Of a stretch of DNA of 64,000 bases, positions 55,090-64,000 are shown in pieces. A program made the translations under genes and the position numbers. The DNA lies in contig CAJNOL010000202.1 in assembly GCA_905250125.1 (NCBI GenBank), forward strand, positions 133,137-197,136, in the 5' to 3' direction. The notes under the pieces were generated by a model. The model made no database searches and had not been told where the DNA came from. It saw nothing but the letters and a program-made list of their open reading frames with translations. Positions within the stretch are counted from its first letter, which is position 1. Every line of letters starts with the position of its first letter. This DNA is from Rotaria sordida. Lineage: Eukaryota; Rotifera; Eurotatoria; Philodinida; Philodinidae.

Positions 55090-58000
55090 TTAGGATGAAT
55101 AACGATTGAAAATGCTGAGACATTTCAAAACTTGAAGTCCTCGAATAAAATCATCCAGTGGTGCATCTGAAAAAAAGAAATATATATGTCTTCAAAGTTT
55201 CATGTTTTATTTCTCGTTTCGTCTACTCAAGTAACTACTATTTGGTTCTGCTTTATATTGTCAGATTAAAGCCTTTTTTTTATTAACAAGAAAACTTGCC
55301 TAATACATATATAATTGCTTTATTTTATGTGTTTTAACGTTAATCATATGGTACTACATTCTAAGAGATTTTGGCGTACATATGTAACTTATATTGATGA
55401 TAAATCAGATGCCAAGAAAAGATTCTCTAATTCTATTTAATTGGAGTGTTGATGATGAAAAGTACAGTAGGATTTTCTTGATGAGATTCAGTTTCTCAAT
55501 TTTGTATCTTTCACGTTAGCCACTGGAACGAAACATTTGGGCCGACAAGACAAGCGCTTCAACTTAGAAATTGTTTTTGAGTTGGGGACTATATACATTA
55601 TGTAGAGTCTACATGAGCTATGAAAACAGTGAAAAAAATTCAGGATCCTAGCTTGATGCGAAAATACTGCTTTTTTACGATATTTTATAAATGAATGTCG
55701 TGATCCTCATCAGAAACATCAGAAAAACTGGTTTTCAAGTTTTCATTTGAAACTTTGCAACGAGACAAGCGTTAACTAGAGTAGTTTATTGTGAAAGTTT
55801 TAAATCGTTTTGGTGTTCCTATCGTAAGATACGTCAATGATAAAAGCATATCTTCTACATTGCTGATATACTTTGACAGGTTCGATGTTCCTATTTCAGG
55901 ATAGGAACAAATCAAAAGACTTGAAACTTCGACAATAAACTTTTCCATTAAGACCTGTCGCTTTGCAAATTTTCAAGTCGAAAATCAGTTTTCTTAGTGT
56001 TGTTGACGGGAACCATGACCTTCGCTTTAAAAAATGCTATAAAATCCAGTATCTCCACATCAATCAGCTACGAAGTCGAACTTTTTTCACTTTATTCATA
56101 GCTCATTAGAATCTACGTGATGCACATAGTCCCGACTCAAAAATGATAAATCCCTTGAAGACTATCTCTTTGTTGAGATTGTTTTAATTTGTTAACTTAC
56201 TATAATATTCAACAAGTCCATGATATGTTTCTATTGTAAGTCGATCATCAATCGATTGTTGATTTCCACCATACTCATCTGTACAACATCTGTTGTCATC
56301 ACTAGTAATAGTAGTAGAAGTAGAAGTATCACTTTCGTCTTCAATAGTCACACTTCTTCGTTTGTCATTATTTTTCTCACTAATAGAAGAAGAATTTTCC
56401 GAATCAATACTTTCATTATCGATCTGTTGAGATCGATAGGATAAATATTTTGAATTGTACGATGGCGTATATGGAAATGAAAGTGAAGAACCAGGATATT
56501 GAAGATGTAATATTTCTAGACAATGATATTGCATTTGTCTTATACATAATTGAAGATCATGATGTAATTGTTGTTGATCAATTGTTAATGGATAATTTTC
56601 TTGATGTTGTTGAGCAATAATAATATTTTGACTTTGTTGATAGAGTTGTTGTAATTTTATTTGATGATATTGAATAATATTATTCACATAAAGTTGATTA
56701 AGGTCTAAATAGTACAAAAAATAACTCAATTTAAATATAATAAAAAAAAACATATTTAACCAGTGATTATATTTTGATGTGATGGAGAAGTTATTTTTTG
56801 TTGATAGTTCAAATTGGTATTCCATGTTGAAGGTGAAACAAAGGGAGGAGTAGAAGATGAATATGGATGATTATCAATATTGAGAATATTAGAAGAAGGT
56901 GGTACAATGATATGTTGTTGTAAATCTGATGTTGTCATTGTCATCATACTAGGACTGAGTGGATTTAATTCATTTGATAGTTTTTGAGCATCATTGATTT
57001 GTTTTAGTTCATTTCGAATTTCTTCACATTTAATTAAACATGTATCACAAAGATTAAATATAATATTTGTTTGTTTATCATAATCTTTAATTAATCTTGC
57101 TTTAGCTGCTTTTTTCAATGTTAATGTTTTATTATTCGGTGAATGTAAAACAGTTTCAGCTGCATAGTCAAGTGATGCACGAGGATCATCGGCTAAAAAT
57201 TGTGTTTGATGAGTTGTAAAATAGTTTCGACAATTTGAACATAATGGTAATTGATCATAATATCGTGAAATGAAAAAGACAAGTTCATAATCAATATTGG
57301 AATATTTTTGCCAACGTTGATTTGCTTTATTTACTTTTTCTTCTATTTTACGTTTCTTTTCTTCAGATCGCTTAGTACGTTTTTTTTGACGACGTTCACG
57401 TACAGATTCTTCACTACCTTAATGAAAATTTTCAGATTTTTATTTATTTTATACTAACAGGAACCCGTGAATACTGCACAATCGTTTATTTTATTCATCG
57501 AAAGCAAGGTTTTTCTGGTGATAAGGAAATAATCAAAGATGTACTTAGAGCTGTTATATCCACCATTTCAACGCAAATTACTTGGATGGATAGGTGAGTG
57601 TTAGTAGTTGTAGGATGTACAGTAAATGTATTGGCTGTAGGTGTAAGGTGGGTGCTACTTCGTGATCTCTAATACAACTGTAACCTCATCTACCGATATC
57701 CCAAACTACACTCACATCCATTCTCTTCTATCCACATTCTTACCATTGAACCGGGCACAAACACATTGAACATTATATATAGATACCTTTATGCATAACA
57801 AAATGACGGCTACCATCTTTATTTAAATGATCCTGTATTTTAAGTCGCCATGTTTTGTCAACTTTTTTATTAGTCGGAATGAAAATATCACTATTCGATT
57901 TGGATAGATTGATGGTTTGATCAGTTAATAACGGTGAATCATATGTAATCGAATTAATATTTTGAGATGAATAGTCAGATAGTGATCGTTGTTTGAAAAG

Positions 58001-58815
58001 TAAGTAATTCATACGATCAATAGGATATCTATGTTGATGAGCAAATATAATCGAATCATTTTTTCGTTTGCGAATAGATGGAATAGATAAAGATAAACAC
58101 CGATAAATTTGATTTCTATGATGATGATCACAATGTGAACAAATTGACACACAACTATTGCTGCTATCTAATTTGATTAGTGATCGCCTATACATACGTG
58201 GAAAAAAAAGAAAGTAAAATTAATTAAACTTCACTCCTCGTTTTCTTACCGGTTCGAACGAATTTTGTTGTTCACTTCTGATTTATCTATTGGAAAACAA
58301 AAATCCATTGACTGTTTCACATATGTAAATGTTGTTTGCTCTTGTGGTAGTTCAGCATTACCAATATCAATAGCGATCAAACTAGGATATTGTTTTCCAT
58401 GAATGATTGAAGATGTGCATTCATAAGGTAATGTTTCAGCACAATTTTGAGATTCGTTTAAAGAATGTGCAACAAGTTGCTGTTTGGATAATGCTATCGA
58501 TAATGGTATTGTATTATGATTATAAGTTAGTATTTGTGATCGTATTCGACAACGAATCTTTCTCAACATGGAAACTTTTAGCGGTGGTGAAAAAATATGA
58601 CAGATGGATGATGGATATGATGCAACAGTTTGCTCTTTCTCTACGTTTCTCATTATGAAGTTCGATGTAGATTTTTGTTGTCGTGTTCTTTTACTCTGGT
58701 ACGTATGAGAAAAACATAATAAAATTTTAATTAACCAGGAGTGAACCATTGTAAAAATAATCTGATGTTCATCAAACAATATTAATAGTAGAAATAATAA
58801 TTCTGAGAGAGCCAT
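55090..58815 (-). CDS. Unrecognised protein with a basic region and two CxxC pairs
   Basis: Five minus-strand exons (58815-58250, 58187-57787, 57417-56761, 56704-56201, 55166-55090) join in frame to 734 residues. The first part is Ser/Gln/His-rich; the first Met gives a hydrophobic LLFLLLILF start, and later Mets (MVHSW, MRNVEKE) are alternatives, so the N-terminus is uncertain. Exon 3 opens with a strongly basic helix (RERRQKKRTKRSEEKK, from about 329), then YELVFFISRYYDQLPLCSNC with CxxC at 382-385 and a second CxxC (LCDTC, 446-449). The two pairs could bind one zinc ion. After that come Gln/His-rich helical and Ser/Asp-rich segments and a short last exon ending in FIRGLQVLKCLSIF. No family was recognised. 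Intron 4 (1034 bases) holds a long palindrome. Confidence 0.65.
55573..56146. repeat. Long imperfect palindrome in intron of the minus-strand gene
   Basis: The left arm has GTTTTTGAGTTGGGGACTAT, GAGCTATGAAAACAGTGAAAA and later GTTTATTGTGAAAGTTTTAA. The right arm reversed has ATTTTTGAGTCGGGACTATG, GAGCTATGAATAAAGTGAAAA and GTTTATTGTCGAAGTTTCAA in the same order. The centre is near 55880, where TTCCTATTTCAGGATAGGAA forms its own hairpin. Non-coding, no clear target duplication. Confidence 0.7.
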
Positions 58816-60787
58816 CGATCATAATTCTGGCTTATTGAAGAGTTCATGCCAAGAAAAAAGAATTAAATATAAAAATAAAAGTATTATTGGATTGTTCGGC
58901 ATGCCAACTTTTTTTATTTTATAAAACAAAGAAAACAAACACGATAAAGTTTGCGCTTAAAAAAAATAATAACGATTAAATTTCATTTATATTTAAATTT
59001 CGTTGTGTGAAGAAAATTTAGTATTCAACTGTATTACAAAATTATTTCTTGTCGTTTAAGTATAATAATGATACAATCGTCGCTATTCTGATACATATAA
59101 ACTGTAACTTTACATATAATTATTTGCAAATCAATACCGAATATACTGAATTTTTTTTTGTTTCGTTTTCTCTTCGCAAAAAAATGAGAACCTCTGTTAT
59201 CAAGCTTGAATTCTTTTACAACTGATAAATTTATCGTAAACATAATGTACATTGATTGTTTATGATCTCTGCTATTCGTGTCGTTAGTTTTTCTTCTTTC
59301 TGTAGATAATAATTGATAAATACTGACGTTGTATACTGAAAAAATGTTCATATTATTTCAAAAAAGTTATTTTTTCTTGTATTCTATTTGTAAAATCATG
59401 TTAACCGCCATCTATAAATTAAACTTTCATGAAATTCTTTATAAAGTTCAAAATATTTCAGCAATAGGAGCGCACAATTTCGAATCAACAGAAAATTCAT
59501 AAAATGTCTTTCCACTTAAGTATTCATGAGAATTTGTTCACTTAAAAAACCCATGAGATAATAGCAGTTTATTTTATATTATGTTATTACTACATCCCAT
59601 TCTATTTGTCAATACTGCGCATACTTTTTTTTTACTAATGAAAATTTGTTCACAATACACACACATAGAATGGCAATGGTTGTTTATAATCATTTCTCCT
59701 AATTCAGAAGAAATAGAAACTATTCATATAGTGAACTGGCTTGTCTCATAATATTTCATCCTCTACAATTTGATATGACTATCCTATACTTATTATATAA
59801 TTTTATTACAAAAGTATATTAAGTGTCAAACATAGATGCATTGTTATAATTGGTAGAATGTTAACCTATCTTAAAACAACAAAAAAATTGCTGTTAGTTA
59901 ACTTAATATACATATGACTTGAATTGTTTTAAAGAGAAAACAGTTTTTAAATATAACATAGTCATTAAAGGTTATTGAAATGGATGAGTGTTCATGTGCT
60001 CAAGTTATAAAGTACCAATGTTGCCTAAAATGTGAGATTTCACATATATGCGATGGTTCAATGTTTTAAAACGAAAATTTAATTTTGAGTAAAACTCATC
60101 AAGATATACGTCCATAGAAAACTCTAGTTCAATCAATCAAGTCGTTCTTAAAATATGGTCCCATCAGAACCCTCCTTGATATAAATACTCATTTTTAGGG
60201 TCTTTCAGTAGAACACTCAATTAAAAAATCGAAAGTTTAATATTTTTCAAAACAACTTGCAGCAAAATTAGTAAGACTCCGCATTCTACAACACATATTA
60301 AATTAACCAAAATTGAACGACCTCAATTCAGTATGTTCGGTGGTGATTTATTGGAACTGACTCATATGAATTAGCTCAATAAACATTATTAGTGAGGATG
60401 GCGGTAAGCCACTCCTCTAGTTTGTCATCATACTGGACTTTGGCACATCATATGTAGTTTTTTCTTATAATTGAAGATATACATGTATATGTATTATGGT
60501 GATGTGACTAATAAAGTCGTTTATCACCTGGCTTATACTGATTGCTCTTTTGAAGGGTTTTTGTCAATACTCAGAAAGAAACCAGATGTGAGAGAGAGAG
60601 AGAGAGAGCTTTCAAGAAGAGAAGAAGGCAAAAGAAAATAATAAACATATTGTGGTGCCTGGGTTGATAAATACAGATAACAATCAAAACATATCTATAC
60701 AAAGAGCAAGAAGAATCACTTTATAATCGACTTTGCTTGTTTTTTTGTGCATTCATTTTATCAAATTAATTTCTATTTCTAAATAAA
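58816..60787. other. Divergent gap between minus-strand gene and galectin
   Basis: About 2 kb that should hold promoters for both divergent genes. No gene seen; the minus frame 59034-59351 has no domain. A GA microsatellite (60588-60608) lies about 180 bases before the galectin start. Confidence 0.5.
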
Positions 60788-62169
60788 ATGTATCCAAATA
60801 TTCGAGTTGGTGCGAACTATGGATTAGTAAATAATCTTTGATTCATTTTCTTTTTCGCTTCATAATTATTTATTTGTTTTTACTAGCCTGTACCTTATCA
60901 AACCGTCATTTCACCTGCACTTTCAAACGGTACACAAATTCATGTCAGCGGTATAGCTACTGGAAACAGGTCTTTCTATTTATAAATACAGCAAAATCAA
61001 TTTTTTTTAAATAATTGTATATATAATATAGATTTGAAGTTAATCTAAAAAATTATCAAGATGATGTTGTCTTACATGTTAATCCACGTTTCGATGATAA
61101 TGCACTCATTCTCAATAGTGGTAAGATGAAAATAAATGTGCTCATATCGGTGAAATATTTTCTTTCAATATCTAGCTCAGCACGGATTATGGGGACAAGA
61201 AGAACGCCATGGATTGCCAATCTATCGTGGAACACCGTTTACAATGGTTATCTTAGCGACAGATTGCAACTTCAACGTATATCAGATTATTGTAATAGAT
61301 AAATTTGAATAAATTTGTTTTATGAATTATTGTAGATTGCTGTAAATAATACTCATATTTGTGACTTTTATCAACGAACACCAATGTATTTGGCTCAACT
61401 AGTTGAAGTTAAAGGTGATATTAATTTAGAATCTGTTCAAGTTTATCCAGGATCAGGTTCTATGGGTAGTGGCATGGGCTACTGTCCACCACCTCCACCA
61501 TCTGCGGGTAGAGACTTTATTGTTGAATCTGGCTTCCCATCAGCTCCTCCGCCTTTCGTGGTTTGTATATTGTATTAATCTTACATAAAATATTATTAAA
61601 GTAATAATAAAAATACAGGGTAGTGGTGTACCATCGATACAATCATGTAGAATACATACAGGTTCTCGTATTTTTGTACGAGGTTTTATTCCTCCTGGTG
61701 CTAATCGATTTGAACTCAATTTATTACAAGGTTATTCGGATAGTGATGATATAGCTTTTCATTTTAATCCACGTTTTGATTCACGTACAATAGTCAAAAA
61801 TTATCGACGAAATAATCAATGGGGTCAAGAAGAAAATCAACCATTTCCATCATATATGCCTTTAATACCAGGTTCATCGATTGATTTACAAATAACATGT
61901 AATACGGATAAATATACGGTAAGATATTGGTTTATATTCAACATATCTTACACGTAAACTATTCTACGTATTGAATACTTTAGGTATTTATGAACAATTA
62001 TTTTATTGCTGAATTCTATCATAAAATTCCACCTGGTTATGTAAGTATCATTGCTAACAAGATTCCACTGTTTATCTTTACTTAATACAAAATAAAAATC
62101 TTCGTTTTTTAGGTTATGGCCCTTCAGTATAAAGGTGATATCATAATTAGTGGTATTGGACAATTATGA
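60788..62169 (+). CDS. Tandem-repeat galectin (two carbohydrate-recognition domains)
   Basis: Galectins are beta-galactoside-binding lectins of the cytosol and extracellular space. Eight exons (60788-60826, 60887-60969, 61032-61120, 61176-61276, 61336-61557, 61619-61918, 61984-62040, 62113-62169) give 315 residues. There is no signal peptide, as usual for galectins. Domain 1 has FEVNL, LHVNPRF, LILNS and WGQEER, the full set of sugar-contact residues. A Pro/Gly-rich linker (CPPPPPSAG, SAPPPF) follows. Domain 2 has FELNLL, FHFNPRF, IVKN and WGQEEN, where the last Arg is replaced by Asn, so its binding may be weaker. The exon 5 donor could lie three bases later (61560). A second, related gene follows 950 bases downstream. 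Confidence 0.93.
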
Positions 62170-63122
62170 ACAGTTCATTATTTACAATTTATACTTTGAG
62201 TCAATTCCAAACCGAATTTTTTTTTTGGGTGTTTTGAATATTTGGTTATAGGATTTTTCAGATTGCTTTTTTGGCGATGTATTACAATTTTTTTCAGAAA
62301 ATAAAATATGAATTAATTTTTTGAAGAATTTCGAAGTTTCGACTTATCACATGTTTCAAAGTTCATGTAATATCACTGGAAAATTTTCTTTTAATTTTAT
62401 AATAGATTTCAATAAGTCTTGTAGACTTAAGTTGAAAAAGAATTTAAAGATGATGAGAAACAAAAGAATTATGGGATGGTGGCTATAAGAAAATAGCGAT
62501 GTTCATTAAATTTTATACTTGCAATTTTTCTAACTCGTCCTATTTGATCTGAGAGATCTTCTATTTCTTCTAAAAAACGATTAAATCGATAATATTTATC
62601 GAAAGTAAATATAATAAAGAGCATTTTCAATTGAAGAACCACTCAACAAAAGTATTAGTTTTAAGCATTGACTTTCTTTTTATTTTCAAGATTTCGAAAA
62701 TCATTTCTATTAAAAAAAAACCACGAATAAAACCTGGGAGTATAACAAAACTAATTTTGCGTTATTAATCATCTGCGTTATTTCACCACCTTGTTTTATT
62801 TTTTCTTCGATAACGTTGTTAGTCATTGTGTTTTTACTAAAAAAACCCACTTTATAAATCTGCACGCAAAACAAACTACAGAGTATCTGTGTATGCACAA
62901 CTATTTTTGGCTTGTGGATTTATTTGATCAACTAGATAAGGCTTAATGCAGTGAGTAATTGTTTTCTCATCTTATCAATGTCTCTCTCTCTCTCTCTCGT
63001 TTTTTTTCTCCTATATTCTCAGAGAATGTATAGATATATAAATCAAGTCAGTTATAATCTTATTTTGTCTATTTATATACCTATCACAAAAAGAGCAACA
63101 CTAACTATTCTCTTCAATCAAC
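62170..63122. other. Gap between the two galectin genes
   Basis: No gene seen; frames at 62710-62898 (minus) and 62951-63139 are without domains. A TC microsatellite at about 62980-62998 lies some 125 bases before the second galectin, comparable with the GA run before the first. Confidence 0.5.
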
Positions 63123-64000
63123 ATGGGCCAAGTATGTAAAAAAAAAAGAAAGATTTTAGCCAATAAATATATAAATGTATTTAATTTTTATAGCAAACAA
63201 GTAGTCAACGCTATGTAAGTGATTTTTAATTTTCTTTTTTCTAAAAACGAAGAAATCTATTATCGTTGTATATTCTTTTATGTCTAGAATTTACCTTTCG
63301 AAACAAGTATTTCACCACCATTGAGCTATGGTTCTCAAATACAAGTTTATGGCATTGCTACTGGTGACCGGTAAATGTATTGTTTGATAATTTCTTTCTT
63401 ATTAACATTTATTCTATTTTGTCATCAATTTAAAAAGATTCGAAGTTAATTTGACTAATCGACGAGGTGATATCATATTACATGTCAATCCGCGTATAAA
63501 CGACCGGCAATTAGTATTGAACTCTGCACCTGGTGGTAACTGGGGCAATGAAGAACGTAAACCATTAAATATTTCAAGTGGTCAACAATTTCATATTATC
63601 ATTATGGTTACATCACAAGGTTTTAAAGTGAGATTCATATCTAAATAGAATCATATTAGATTTCTATTATTGAATAATTTTTAAGGTTGCCATTAATAAT
63701 CAACATACGGCTGATTTTAATTATCAAATGCCATTCAATGCAGCTGATACAGTTACTGTCAAAGGTGATGTCAATTTAACAAATATTCAAATTTATCCAG
63801 GCTTTAGCCAACATGGTCAACCATTACAATTCGCAATGGTTAGAAATAGTATTCATATATCATTTATTTGATAACTAAGCCTTTTTGTTTCTTTTTTTTT
63901 AAAGGAAACTCCAATTCCTGTCAATATGTTTCCTGGTAATATTTATTTATGATAAAATATGTAAATTAATAAATATTTGTTGAAAATAAAACATAGGTCG
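63123..64000 (+). CDS. Second galectin, cut by the window edge
   Basis: Six exons and the start of a seventh can be followed: 63123-63131, 63194-63214, 63288-63370, 63438-63627, 63686-63838, 63905-63935 and 63997 onwards. The first domain is complete: FEVNLTNRRGD, LHVNPRI, LVLNSAPGG, WGNEER, then VAINNQHTADFNY and VKGDVNLTNIQIYPG. All core sugar-binding residues are present. Exon borders at FEVNL and VAINN are at the same places as in the first galectin, showing a tandem duplication, although the middle intron of domain 1 is missing here. A proline-containing linker begins at the edge, so a second domain probably follows outside. Confidence 0.9.

Noticed and set aside
56220-56444. Plus-strand 74-codon frame
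   Set aside because: Shadow of exon 4 of the minus-strand gene, which joins in frame with four others.

Overview
This window is animal nuclear DNA. It is strongly AT-rich, its genes are split by GT-AG introns mostly 45-70 bases long, and several proteins are found only in eukaryotes or animals (SPRTN, MYBBP1A, ATE1, UBE2G1, a senataxin-type helicase, MTRES1, galectins). Very short introns, a bacterial-looking carboxylic acid reductase with one intron, many short non-autonomous transposons and galectin copies would fit a bdelloid rotifer. That assignment is inference; no marker gene here proves it.

Layout. Positions 1-5.3 kb hold the 3' part of a minus-strand gene of unknown function, broken near its 5' end by a repeat element, then a near-perfect palindromic mariner-like element (3210-3892) and a decayed 5' fragment of eRF3 (4429-5305). 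Positions 5.3-10.5 kb have no gene. Positions 10.5-15.7 kb encode a protein with about 13 C2H2 zinc fingers. SPRTN, the DNA-protein crosslink protease, lies at 17.7-19.8 kb. A fusion of a ZZ zinc finger with an adenylation, carrier and reductase enzyme lies at 21.8-25.4 kb. A repeat-rich gap follows.

Positions 27.1-53.3 kb hold five genes on the plus strand, closely packed: MYBBP1A (32 exons), ATE1, UBE2G1, a senataxin/Sen1-like helicase (24 exons) and MTRES1. Gaps between them are 133, 95, 336 and 282 bases. Candidate splice acceptors lie just before several start codons, so this could be a trans-spliced operon-like unit. A minus-strand gene of unknown function with two CxxC pairs follows (55.1-58.8 kb), then a two-domain galectin and a second galectin that runs off the right edge.

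Beyond the genes, the main structural feature is a set of long palindromic or inverted-repeat elements, mostly inside introns: two in ATE1 plus a smaller one, and others in MYBBP1A, SETX and the 55 kb gene. One in ATE1 intron 1 has an 8-base target duplication and starts 11 bases after the splice donor. One MYBBP1A intron holds an isolated formin-like exon. Exon boundaries were read by eye from splice signals and reading frame. All complete gene models add up to whole codons, but individual boundaries may be off by a few bases. No rRNA, tRNA or CRISPR array was recognised.
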